The position numbers were made by a program, and so were the translations under genes. A DNA stretch of 7,577 nt. Origin: Bacteroidota bacterium (GTDB lineage: Bacteria > Bacteroidota > Bacteroidia > B-17B0 > Aurantibacillaceae). Positions 1 to 7,081 of this stretch are shown here, in pieces. Below the pieces are notes generated by a model. The model was given only the letters and a program-made list of their open reading frames with translations, was not told the origin of the DNA and made no database searches. The stretch is from assembly GCA_947449125.1 (NCBI GenBank), contig CANFQR010000057.1, positions 1-7,577 of the forward strand, read 5' to 3'. The first letter of the stretch is position 1, and the number at the start of each line of letters is the position of its first letter.

Positions 1-1269
1 CTTCAAAAAGCCATGTTTTCCATAGAGGAGGATATGATAAAACAGGTTGATTTTTTTAAAAAACAAAATCGAACACTTGAAGCAAAAAGACTGAAAGAGC
101 GTGTCAAATTTGATCTTGAAATGATGCGCGAATTGGGTTATTGTAGCGGTATTGAAAATTATTCGCGTTATTTTGACGGACGCTTGCCCGGAACGCGTCC
201 ATTTTGTTTGCTGGATTATTTTCCGGATGATTATTTAATGTTGGTAGATGAAAGCCATGTTTCTATCCCTCAAGTTGGCGCTATGTTTGGAGGAGATTTA
301 AGCAGAAAACAAAATTTAGTTGAGTATGGTTTCCGGTTGCCTTCTGCATTAGATAACCGGCCGTTAAAATTTGAAGAGTTTTCTTCACTGCTAAATCAGG
401 TTATATACATTAGCGCAACACCGGCAAACTATGAGCTGGAGCAAGCAGGAGGGATTGTTGTAGAGCAGTTGATAAGACCAACGGGAATATTAGATCCATT
501 AATTGACATTAGACCTTGTTCTAATCAAGTAGATGATTTATTAGATGAAATTCATAAAGTTGTTGAAAAAGACGAGCGGATATTGGTAACAACCTTAACC
601 AAACGTATGGCAGAAGAGTTAACTAAATATTTAACCAAATTAAATGTTCGTTGCCGATATATTCACAGTGAAGTTGACACGTTGGAACGCGTTGAAATTT
701 TAAGGCAGTTGAGGGTAGGGATGTTTGATGTGCTAATTGGAATTAATTTGCTGCGAGAAGGTTTAGACTTGCCTGAAGTAAGTCTTGTTGCTATACTTGA
801 TGCAGATAAGGAAGGTTTTTTAAGAAATGTGAGAAGCTTAGTGCAAACGGTTGGTCGCGCCGCAAGAAATGTAAACGGAAGAGTTATAATGTATGCCGAT
901 AAAATTACTGACAGCATAAAATTAACTATGGAAGAAACTGAGCGGAGACGAAAAAAACAAATCGAATATAATTTTAAGCACAATATTACACCTGTTCAAG
1001 CGGGAAGAAAAAATGTGTCTCAACCAATTATGAGTGGCACTGAAATTACCGTGGACGGGAAACTAGTAAAGGTTTATGTTGAACCTGAAGCGATGGATGT
1101 TGCTGCAGATCCTATTGTTCAATACATGAGTAAAGACGACTTGAAAAAACAAATTGCAAAAGTTAAATCTGCTATGTTGAGGGCGGCAAAAGAGATGAAT
1201 TTTAATGAAGCGGCAAGTTTACGTGATGAAATGTATTCTTTAGAAAAAATGTTAGACGACAAGGGATAA
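1..1269 (+). CDS. uvrB: UvrB, excinuclease ABC subunit B (5' end cut by window)
   Basis: UvrB is the damage-verifying, DNA-loading helicase-fold subunit of UvrABC in nucleotide excision repair; it receives damage from UvrA and then recruits UvrC. The frame is open from base 1, so the gene starts upstream; 422 codons plus a TAA stop are visible of a protein usually near 670 residues. The ATG at 13 is internal. Visible blocks are the FDLEMMRELGYCSGIENYSR segment, the DESH Walker B box (247-258), the PSALDNRPLKFEEF block, ISATPANYELE, TLTKRMAEELT, the GINLLREGLDLPEVSL helicase motif V region, and QTVGRAARNVNGR (motif VI). A UVR motif closes the protein (about 1135-1260, containing FNEAASLRDEM), the known UvrC-interacting type. 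The missing part should hold Walker A and the beta-hairpin. It ends 6 bp from the convergent GNAT gene. I see no frameshift or lost key residue. Identification is essentially certain. Confidence 0.97.
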   Translation, partial: LQKAMFSIEEDMIKQVDFFKKQNRTLEAKRLKERVKFDLEMMRELGYCSGIENYSRYFDGRLPGTRPFCLLDYFPDDYLMLVDESHVSIPQVGAMFGGDLSRKQNLVEYGFRLPSALDNRPLKFEEFSSLLNQVIYISATPANYELEQAGGIVVEQLIRPTGILDPLIDIRPCSNQVDDLLDEIHKVVEKDERILVTTLTKRMAEELTKYLTKLNVRCRYIHSEVDTLERVEILRQLRVGMFDVLIGINLLREGLDLPEVSLVAILDADKEGFLRNVRSLVQTVGRAARNVNGRVIMYADKITDSIKLTMEETERRRKKQIEYNFKHNITPVQAGRKNVSQPIMSGTEITVDGKLVKVYVEPEAMDVAADPIVQYMSKDDLKKQIAKVKSAMLRAAKEMNFNEAASLRDEMYSLEKMLDDKG

Positions 1270-1275
1270 AAATTT

Positions 1276-1770
1276 TCATTCCCAAATCATTATAAAATCA
1301 TCCATTACAAAGCCATTTCCAATATCAAATTCTGCCACAGAACTGATTTTAAAACCGTTTTTAAAATAAAAATTAATTGATTTAAAATTTTTTCGGTTAA
1401 CGGTTAGTCTTATTTTTTTTGGCAGAATTATTTTTTTTAATTTCTGAAGCGTAAGAGTACCAATACCATTACTGGCCTTGTCCTCAAGGATATAAAATTT
1501 ATTTAGCATCCAGCAATCATTATTTTCGTTAGTAACAGATAAAAAACCTATGATATCGTTATTATAGTTGATGAAATAAAATTGTTGTGAGTTTACGTTT
1601 ATTTGATTTAATAGGCTTTCTGTATTATATATGTTTTTTAGCATGTAATCTACTTGGTCTTGTCCTATAATTGATGGATAGTGCTTTAGCCAAATTATTT
1701 TGGCTAATTCAGAAATTTTTTCAATTTCGTTTTCATGAACTGGTGTAAGGTTTATAGCTAAATCTTGCAT
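1276..1770 (-). CDS. GNAT-family N-acetyltransferase
   Basis: This 164-residue protein looks like a complete single-domain GCN5-related acetyltransferase, which would transfer an acetyl group from acetyl-CoA to an amine; the substrate cannot be read from sequence. The N-terminal helix has WLKHYPSIIGQDQVDYML (27-44), a pattern common in one bacterial GNAT subfamily. Motif A, the acetyl-CoA pyrophosphate loop, is FYILEDKASNGIG (92-104); the usual Q/R-x-x-G-x-G/A signature reads A-S-N-G-I-G, so the first position is Ala. Motif B is LTVNRKNFKSINFYFKNGFK (122-141), with the Asn and the FY-x-x-x-GF typical of the fold. The tail has FDIGNGFVMDDFIM. The ATG at 1770 is the only sensible start, lying 21 bp from the divergent smpB start; the TGA stop is 6 bp from the uvrB stop. 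No Shine-Dalgarno is visible. Its neighbours (repair, ribosome rescue) do not reveal a substrate. The family call is solid; the specific role is unknown. Confidence 0.87.
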   Translation of the reverse strand: MQDLAINLTPVHENEIEKISELAKIIWLKHYPSIIGQDQVDYMLKNIYNTESLLNQINVNSQQFYFINYNNDIIGFLSVTNENNDCWMLNKFYILEDKASNGIGTLTLQKLKKIILPKKIRLTVNRKNFKSINFYFKNGFKISSVAEFDIGNGFVMDDFIMIWE

Positions 1771-1779
1771 TTTTAATTG

Positions 1780-1787
1780 TAACTTTG
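1780..1787 (+). promoter_or_regulatory. Possible -7 box (TAACTTTG) for smpB
   Basis: TAACTTTG matches the Bacteroidota -7 consensus TAnnTTTG at every defined base. It lies only 4 bp before the GTG start of smpB. The nearest upstream TTG (1765-1767) is separated by 12 bp, shorter than the usual 17-23 bp, so the -33 element is not convincing. If real, transcription would begin at or very close to the start codon. In an AT-rich genome this 8-mer could be chance. Confidence 0.3.
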
Positions 1788-1791
1788 GTGT

Positions 1792-2244
1792 GTGGCTAAA
1801 TTAAGCAATACGATTAATATTGAAAACCGGCGAGCCAGATTTGATTATCAGTTTTTGGATACGTTTGTGGCGGGCTTGGTGCTAAAGGGAACTGAAATTA
1901 AATCTATTCGTGAAGGAAAGGCAGGTCTTTCGGACAGTTATTGTTTTTTTAAAAATGATGAATTGTTTGTGAAAAACTTACATATTGCTGAATATAGCGA
2001 GGCTTCTTTTTACCAACATGAAGCTTTACGTGAGCGAAAATTATTGTTAAACAGACAAGAATTAAATAAATTATCAAAAAAAGTTAAGGACCAGGGACTT
2101 ACTATTGTTCCAAAAAAGTTATTCATTAATGAGAAAGGTTACGCAAAGCTAGAAATTGCGTTGGCAAAAGGTAAAAAATTGTTTGATAAACGAGATGATA
2201 TTAAAAAGCGCGATGTAGAACGTGAAATGAATCGTAAATTTTAA
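1792..2244 (+). CDS. smpB: SmpB, tmRNA-binding protein of trans-translation
   Basis: SmpB binds tmRNA (SsrA) and brings it to stalled ribosomes, so that the incomplete peptide is tagged and the ribosome released. The 150-residue length is normal for Bacteroidota. Recognisable blocks are the N-terminal NRRARFDYQFLDTFVAGLVL (12-31), the GTEIKSIREGKAGLSDSY block (33-50), HIAEYSEASFYQHEALRERKLLLN (64-87), GLTIVPKKLFINEKGYAKLEIALAKGKK (102-129) and the basic C-terminal tail beginning DKRDDIKKRD (132-141), the part known to enter the ribosomal mRNA channel. The start is GTG at 1792: an in-frame TAA lies at 1780-1782 with no other start codon between, and the N-terminus fits the family length. No ssrA gene is visible in the window. 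The gene is divergent from the GNAT gene and convergent with the PurF-like gene, so it is probably transcribed alone. Confidence 0.96.
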   Translation: MAKLSNTINIENRRARFDYQFLDTFVAGLVLKGTEIKSIREGKAGLSDSYCFFKNDELFVKNLHIAEYSEASFYQHEALRERKLLLNRQELNKLSKKVKDQGLTIVPKKLFINEKGYAKLEIALAKGKKLFDKRDDIKKRDVEREMNRKF

Positions 2245-2275
2245 ATTAATTTTCTTGCCATTTTTAAAGCCAGAT

Positions 2276-4177
2276 TTAGTAAGCTCTGGACGTATTTCCC
2301 TCAATATAATTTATAAATGCCTGATTACTTACTTTGTTTCCACCCGGTGTAGGATAATTACCGCTAAAATACCAATCACCTGAATTTTCAGGACAAGCAC
2401 TGTGTAAGCCTTCAAGTGTTTGGTATATAATAATCAATTCTGCGTTTAAATCTTTTGGTTTTATTAATTCGGCAATTTTATTTGAAATCTGTTCGTCTGA
2501 AAAACTTGCGTAAATTTCCTTAACCACATTAATTTGTTCTTCTTTTGGTTTTTCAATTTCAAGTTTTGCTTTTCGATAAATGTCATTTAATAAAGCTTCT
2601 TGGCCTTGTTCTTTTAATAAGGCAATAGCGGCATCAAAAGCAACAAATTTTCCTAACACGGCCATATCAATGCCATAACAATCAGGATATCTTATTTGTG
2701 GAGCGGAGCTTACAATTATTATTTTTTTAGGACCAAGTCTGTCTAAAATTTTTAAAATACTTTTCTTTAATGTAGTACCTCTAACGATGCTATCATCTAA
2801 AATAACCAAACTATCAACATCTTTTTTTACGGTACCATAAGTAATGTCATACACTAAATTTACAAGACTGTCGCGTCCTTCATCGGCAGTAATAAATGTT
2901 CGTTGTTTAGCATCTTTTAAAATTACCTTGTCAATTCTCGGATGCGTACTTAAAATTTTTTTTAATTCGTCGTTATTTAAGTTACTTTTTAGTTTTAAAA
3001 TTTCTTCAGCTTTCCAATCATTAATATAATTATCGATACCTTCTATGAGTCCGCCAAATGCTATTTCTGCCGTGTTAGGAATATAACTAAAGACAGTATT
3101 TTGTAAATCGTGGTTAATAGATCTTATAACATTTTCGGTTAAGTTTTTCCCCAATTGATTACGTTCTTTATAGATACATGCATCATTACCGCGACTAAAG
3201 TAAATACGCTCAAACGAGCAGGCTAATTTCTTTTGCGGTTCAATTATTTCTTCTTCGCTAATGGACCCATTTTTCTTGATAATTAGTGCGTGTCCGGGTT
3301 TAATTTCATGGACACTTTCAAACGGCACATTAAAAACAGTTTGTATTACCGGCCTCTCGCTTGCAACAACTATGACTTCATCATCTTTGTAAAAATATCC
3401 TGGCCTAATACCATTAGGGTCGCGCAAAACAAAAGCGTCGCCGTGACCAATCATACCGCACATCACATATCCGCCATCCCAACGTTTACTACTTTCTTTA
3501 AGTATGGATGCAACATCTATATTTGCTTGAATTAATTTACTTATTTCGTAATTTTTATCATTCTGTTCTTTAAATTTTTTAAATAACCTGTCATTTTCTT
3601 TATCGAGAAAGTGTCCGATTTTTTCCATTACGGTAACTGTATCGGCTTTTTCAACAGGGTGTTGACCAAGTTCAACCAAATGCGAAAATAGTTCGTCAAC
3701 ATTAGTTAAATTAAAATTTCCAGCCACTACCAGGTTACGACTCATCCAATTGTTTTGACGCTTAAAGGGATGACAGCTTTGAACACTATTTTTACCAAAA
3801 GTACCATACCTTAGATGGCCAAGCATTAATTCGCCTAAAAATGGGATATTATCTTTTTGCCATTCAGCGCTTTTATATGCTTCAGGGTTATCCAATTGTG
3901 CGTTTACAAACTGATGGTTTATTTTTTCAAAAATATCTTGAGTTGCTTTGGGTTCAATTGATCTTAAACGGTCCAAGTAGGTAGTGCCGGGTTTTGCGTC
4001 TAATTTAATTGTTGCAATGCCTGCACCGTCTTGCCCTCGGTTTATCATTTTTTCCATGATTTGATAAAGCTTGTGCAAACCATATCTGGCTGAGCCGTAT
4101 TTTGTTTTATAATAGTCTAGCGGTTTTAGCAATCTAATTAGTGCAACGCCACATTCATGATTTATTTTATCGCTCAT
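2276..4177 (-). CDS. PurF-like amidophosphoribosyltransferase, long Bacteroidota form
   Basis: This 633-residue protein combines an N-terminal class II (Ntn) glutaminase domain with a C-terminal phosphoribosyltransferase domain, as in PurF, which makes 5-phosphoribosylamine from PRPP and glutamine in the first step of purine synthesis. The nucleophile is Cys9 in HECGVAL, implying removal of an 8-residue propeptide. Glutaminase motifs are NRGQDGAG (46-53), GHLRYGTFG (120-128) and the Asp at 179. The oxyanion loop reads AGNFN (152-156) where PurF has AHNGN. RDPNGIRPG (252-260) and ACSFERIYFSRGND (319-332) follow. The PRPP loop VILDDSIVRGTT (458-469) and SAPQIRYPDCYGIDM (491-505) are intact. It is longer than ordinary PurF (about 470-510 residues) because of extra segments near 54-115, 195-230 and 385-425, and lacks the C-x-x-C of iron-sulfur PurFs near its C-terminus. 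From memory, many Bacteroidota carry this form beside a standard PurF, so I leave the symbol empty. The ATG at 4177 places Cys9 correctly. Confidence 0.9.
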   Translation of the reverse strand: MSDKINHECGVALIRLLKPLDYYKTKYGSARYGLHKLYQIMEKMINRGQDGAGIATIKLDAKPGTTYLDRLRSIEPKATQDIFEKINHQFVNAQLDNPEAYKSAEWQKDNIPFLGELMLGHLRYGTFGKNSVQSCHPFKRQNNWMSRNLVVAGNFNLTNVDELFSHLVELGQHPVEKADTVTVMEKIGHFLDKENDRLFKKFKEQNDKNYEISKLIQANIDVASILKESSKRWDGGYVMCGMIGHGDAFVLRDPNGIRPGYFYKDDEVIVVASERPVIQTVFNVPFESVHEIKPGHALIIKKNGSISEEEIIEPQKKLACSFERIYFSRGNDACIYKERNQLGKNLTENVIRSINHDLQNTVFSYIPNTAEIAFGGLIEGIDNYINDWKAEEILKLKSNLNNDELKKILSTHPRIDKVILKDAKQRTFITADEGRDSLVNLVYDITYGTVKKDVDSLVILDDSIVRGTTLKKSILKILDRLGPKKIIIVSSAPQIRYPDCYGIDMAVLGKFVAFDAAIALLKEQGQEALLNDIYRKAKLEIEKPKEEQINVVKEIYASFSDEQISNKIAELIKPKDLNAELIIIYQTLEGLHSACPENSGDWYFSGNYPTPGGNKVSNQAFINYIEGNTSRAY

Positions 4178-4192
4178 AATATTTTAGGGTTG

Positions 4193-4228
4193 TAAAGTTA
4201 GCCTTTTTGAGTTGGTAATTAACAACAA
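4193..4228 (-). promoter_or_regulatory. Candidate Bacteroidota promoter for the PurF-like gene
   Basis: Read on the - strand, TTGTTG (4228-4223) is followed by a 22-bp spacer and then TAACTTTA (4200-4193), which matches the TAnnTTTG -7 consensus at all but its last base. Measured from the nearer TTG, the spacing falls in the 17-23 bp range known for the phylum. Transcription would start near 4188, leaving a leader of roughly 10 nt before the ATG at 4177. No Shine-Dalgarno is present, as expected for the phylum. This is a pattern match only. Confidence 0.4.
4211..4226. repeat. Imperfect 16-bp palindrome, possible operator
   Basis: GTTGGTAATTAACAAC is an inverted repeat with seven of eight base pairs symmetric about a central TAATTA core; the only mismatch is the G at 4215 against the A at 4222. 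It covers most of the spacer and overlaps the -33 TTG of the candidate promoter for the PurF-like gene, a position where a bound dimeric repressor would block transcription. No regulator is identifiable in the window, and AT-rich palindromes of this length can occur by chance. Confidence 0.3.
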
Positions 4229-4287
4229 GAATTTAACAAATAAATAACCGCAATTAACGTTTTTTTTACTTTTTACCGAGTTATGTG

Positions 4288-4295
4288 TATATTTG
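4288..4295 (+). promoter_or_regulatory. Candidate -7 box (TATATTTG) for the CotH-like/SprF pair
   Basis: TATATTTG matches the Bacteroidota -7 consensus TAnnTTTG exactly. It lies about 34 bp before the favoured ATG at 4330, giving a leader of about 30 nt. The -33 position is T-rich (a run of eight T at 4260-4267) but has no TTG, so only half of the promoter is supported. No other good -7 box appears between the divergent PurF-like gene and this start. Confidence 0.4.
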
Positions 4296-4329
4296 AGATT
4301 ACTTAATATTATTGAACTTTAAACATCAA

Positions 4330-7059
4330 ATGATTATGTTAAAAAGAAAACTAGGTTTGCTTTTTGTTTTATTATTCTTATTTATTGGAGTAACCAAACT
4401 TAAATCCCAGATAGTTACGTCTAGTGTCGCAATTGTTCTGAATGAATATTCTGCTACTAATTTTTCAGGAGTAATAGATAATTTCGGGAAACAAAGCGAT
4501 TGGGTTGAGCTTTATAATGCACATACAAGTTCCGTTTCCTTAAATGGATATTGGTTAAGTAACGACAGGACAAATTTAAAAAAATGGCCATTTCCTTCAA
4601 CATTTACTATGGCAGTTGGCGCTTATAGAGCGGTTTGGTTGAGTGGAAAAAATGTTAACGTAGGCACAAACTGCCATACGAATTTCACTATAGATCAGTG
4701 TAAAAATCAATGGTTAATTCTAACAACACCTCAAGGAGTAGTTAGAGATTCTATTTTTGTACAGCGCACAAAAGCTAATCATACTAGAGGAAGAATTGAT
4801 TATGGAAATGTTGGTGTAGGTGCTTGGCGCCTATTTCCGATAAATTCATTTACCCTTCAAAACCCCTCGTTGCCTGGTACATCTTTTAAAGGATATGCAC
4901 CAATTCCAACATTTACTCCAGCAACGGTTAATAATAATACAGTAAATGCAGGAGGATTTTATCCGCCATCAAATCCGATTAATCAAATTGATATTTTTTT
5001 GGGTGGAGCAGCAGATTCTGTAGGAAGTTGTTTTGAAACCCATTATACATTGAATGGAAGTGTACCTACTATGACCGATCCTGTATATAGTTTTTTAAAT
5101 CCAATTATAGTTGTAAACACTACTATTTTAAGGGCAATAGCTTTCCCAACAACTCTAAGTCCGGTTTCTACCTGCACACTTGATTACCTGCCGAGTTTTT
5201 GTCAGACAAATACCTATTTTATTGACCAGGAACACAACGATTTTTCGAAAGAATTTGGTGTAATTTCGCTTGCCATTGATAAGCTTGATACGAATTGGTT
5301 TAATTCTGGAGGAATTAATCCAGGGCCTAACATTCACGTAGAATATTATGATAAAAAGAGTCAAGTAACTGAAGGTTACGCTCAAATTACCAGACCTCCA
5401 AACGAGGCGTGGCTCACAAAGCAGAAAGGCTTTTTTATTACAATTGACGATAGAAGAGGTTTTGGATGCAATTTTGAAGGGGATATTTTTAATTTAGAAG
5501 GCTTAGGTACAACACCTAGAAGGTCTTTTTATACACTTCATCTTAAAGGAGGAGATTTTGAAAGTTTTTCTTCGGTTCCATCACCTACCAACTCAAGCAT
5601 AGCATTTGGAACAGGAATAAGAGATGTTTTTTATCAGTCGTTAGCGGCAAAAAATAATTTACATGTAAATCCATTACACATTAAACCTGTTTTGGCATTT
5701 ATTAATGGGCGATACCAAGGGGTTTATGATTTAAGGGAGTGTTATGACGCTGAATTTGAGAAATTTTATAATGGTCAATCAAAAGATTCGTTGGATATGC
5801 TATTTTATCACAATAATGACGGCTCAGTAACAACATTTTCAAATAATTTCAGGACCAGCGTTTATGATTGGATAACAGGCCAGCCAATGAATAACGCTTC
5901 TAGGTATGCCACGGCCATGAATCGTTTAGATAAAGAAAGTTTTATGGATTTTATGATTCTGAATAGTTACGCAATGAATAGTGATTTATGGAATTATAAC
6001 GTAGCTTTTGCAAGAGGAGGTCAACCAAATAAGTCTGGAAATAAATTTCATTATTATTTATGGAATACTCCGGCGGTATTTAATTTTACGGCTGTCGCTA
6101 CAAATACTTTGACTTATAATAGTTATTTAACTTCCCCTTGTGCCGTGCACAATGCTTCATACGCGGTAAGTCCGGGAGGAGGAAACGGACATGGTATGAT
6201 GTTGAGAGCATTGATGAATGCTAATACTGGAAACAGCACTTTTCAGACAGAATATAAAAACAGATATCAAGATTTGTTAAATGGGCCATTGAAGTGTGAA
6301 AATATTTTAGCGCATTTTGATTATGTTAAAAATTTATATTTGAAAGAAATGAAGTATCATGAGGATCCCGCATCAACACCTCAGGCAGGTTCTTTCAATA
6401 CTACAATGGATTTATGGGATACCCTTACCTCTCAACTTCGTAGAAATATTTATAAACGTTGCGATTATTTTAAAACGGGATTTGGTAACGTTGGATGTTA
6501 TGGTTTAATAGGACCTTTTAGCATCTCAATTGATGTTGAACCAGCCGGTGCGGGTAAAGTAATTTTAAATACATTGCCAATTAACAACTATAAATGGTAT
6601 GGTTCTTATTTCGCCGAAACAATGCCTCTCAAAGCAATTCCCTTAGATACTACTTTTGTTTTTCATCATTGGGAATTTGAAAATCATATACCTTTGAATA
6701 ATCGTCCGTTAAGCATGGATTCACTTGCAATTGGATTCAACAGAAGCGAAAATGTTAAGGCAGTTTTTACTGATAAGAAAAATGACATTCAAATGCCGAC
6801 AGGATTTACACCAAACGGAGATGGGAACAACGATATATTCTTGCCGTTGGGTAGCGCTCTTTATTCAAAAGAGTACGATTTTCGGATATGGAACAGATGG
6901 GGGCAAGAAGTTTTTAGAAGCACTGATCCTTTATTAGGATGGGATGGTAATTTTAATGGTCAGCTTGCAATTACTGGTGTTTATGCTTATTTAATAACTT
7001 ACAAAAATATTTTTAACGAGCCAAAAATTTTAAAAGGTAACGTAACATTAGTTAGGTAA
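4330..7059 (+). CDS. Secreted multidomain CotH-like protein with T9SS type B sorting domain
   Basis: The protein has 909 residues from the ATG at 4330; an ATG two codons on (4336) is equally possible, and an in-frame TTG at 4312 is less likely. A signal peptide (MLKRK, then the hydrophobic LGLLFVLLFLFIGV) probably ends near LKSQ, about residue 27. Domains in order: lamin-tail domain about 36-155 (VLNEYSATNFSG, DWVELYN, LNGYWLSND); chitobiase/hexosaminidase C-terminal-like module about 219-285 (HYTLNGSVPTMTDPVY, TTILRAIAF); CotH-like region about 294-715 (LTKQKGFFITIDDRRGFG, GIRDVFYQSLA, FINGRYQGVYDLREC, NSDLWNYN); InlB-B-repeat-like module about 731-815 (VEPAGAGKVILNT, FVFHHWEF); and a type B sorting domain about 817-909 (PTGFTPNGDGNNDIF, FRIWNRWGQEVF, GWDGNFNGQ, TGVYAYLITYKN). 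T9SS should export it through the outer membrane and leave it on the surface or in the medium. Where CotH kinases usually show W-D-x-D, this one has W-N-T-P, so activity is doubtful. A likely SprF/PorP partner follows 22 bp later. Confidence 0.9.
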   Translation: MIMLKRKLGLLFVLLFLFIGVTKLKSQIVTSSVAIVLNEYSATNFSGVIDNFGKQSDWVELYNAHTSSVSLNGYWLSNDRTNLKKWPFPSTFTMAVGAYRAVWLSGKNVNVGTNCHTNFTIDQCKNQWLILTTPQGVVRDSIFVQRTKANHTRGRIDYGNVGVGAWRLFPINSFTLQNPSLPGTSFKGYAPIPTFTPATVNNNTVNAGGFYPPSNPINQIDIFLGGAADSVGSCFETHYTLNGSVPTMTDPVYSFLNPIIVVNTTILRAIAFPTTLSPVSTCTLDYLPSFCQTNTYFIDQEHNDFSKEFGVISLAIDKLDTNWFNSGGINPGPNIHVEYYDKKSQVTEGYAQITRPPNEAWLTKQKGFFITIDDRRGFGCNFEGDIFNLEGLGTTPRRSFYTLHLKGGDFESFSSVPSPTNSSIAFGTGIRDVFYQSLAAKNNLHVNPLHIKPVLAFINGRYQGVYDLRECYDAEFEKFYNGQSKDSLDMLFYHNNDGSVTTFSNNFRTSVYDWITGQPMNNASRYATAMNRLDKESFMDFMILNSYAMNSDLWNYNVAFARGGQPNKSGNKFHYYLWNTPAVFNFTAVATNTLTYNSYLTSPCAVHNASYAVSPGGGNGHGMMLRALMNANTGNSTFQTEYKNRYQDLLNGPLKCENILAHFDYVKNLYLKEMKYHEDPASTPQAGSFNTTMDLWDTLTSQLRRNIYKRCDYFKTGFGNVGCYGLIGPFSISIDVEPAGAGKVILNTLPINNYKWYGSYFAETMPLKAIPLDTTFVFHHWEFENHIPLNNRPLSMDSLAIGFNRSENVKAVFTDKKNDIQMPTGFTPNGDGNNDIFLPLGSALYSKEYDFRIWNRWGQEVFRSTDPLLGWDGNFNGQLAITGVYAYLITYKNIFNEPKILKGNVTLVR
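6778..7056 (+). other. T9SS type B C-terminal sorting domain (gliding-motility C-terminal type)
   Basis: The last ~93 residues of the CotH-like protein form the type B C-terminal signal recognised by the type IX secretion system. The diagnostic parts are TPNGDGNNDIF (6808-6840), the RIWNRWGQEVF strand pair (6883-6915), GWDGNFNGQ (6937-6963), GVYAYLITYKN and a final KGNVTLVR. This domain drives passage through the outer-membrane translocon. In known cases type B cargo needs a co-encoded SprF/PorP-like partner, which fits the next gene. Confidence 0.92.
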
Positions 7060-7081
7060 CTTTTAATCTTAGTATTTTGAT

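Noticed and set aside
663..983. 106-codon open frame on the - strand inside uvrB
   Set aside because: It lies wholly within strongly conserved uvrB helicase motifs and has no family resemblance; it is an antisense shadow.
1263..1283. GGGA ... TCCC inverted repeat around the uvrB stop, considered as a bidirectional terminator
   Set aside because: The stem is only 4 bp with a 13-nt loop and no convincing T tract after it; too weak to call.
2245..2275. AT-rich gap between smpB and the PurF-like gene, checked for a shared terminator
   Set aside because: No hairpin of useful length could be found by eye in the 31 bp between the two convergent stops.
2844..3535. Two short + strand open frames (2844-3029 and 3290-3535) inside the PurF-like gene
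   Set aside because: Both are antisense to a well-conserved coding sequence and their translations show no recognisable motifs.
4312..4329. TTG at 4312 as the start of the CotH-like gene
   Set aside because: It would add six polar residues before a good signal peptide that begins naturally at the ATG at 4330 or 4336.
5155..5385. 76-codon - strand open frame opposite the CotH-like gene
   Set aside because: It overlaps the conserved coding frame and has no domain or start context of its own.
6725..6937. 70-codon + strand open frame in another frame of the CotH-like gene
   Set aside because: It overlaps the type B sorting domain, whose motifs are unambiguous in the other frame.
7060..7081. 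TATTTTG before the SprF/PorP-family gene as a separate promoter
   Set aside because: It is one base short of TAnnTTTG spacing and ends 2 bp before the ATG; co-transcription with the gene upstream is simpler.
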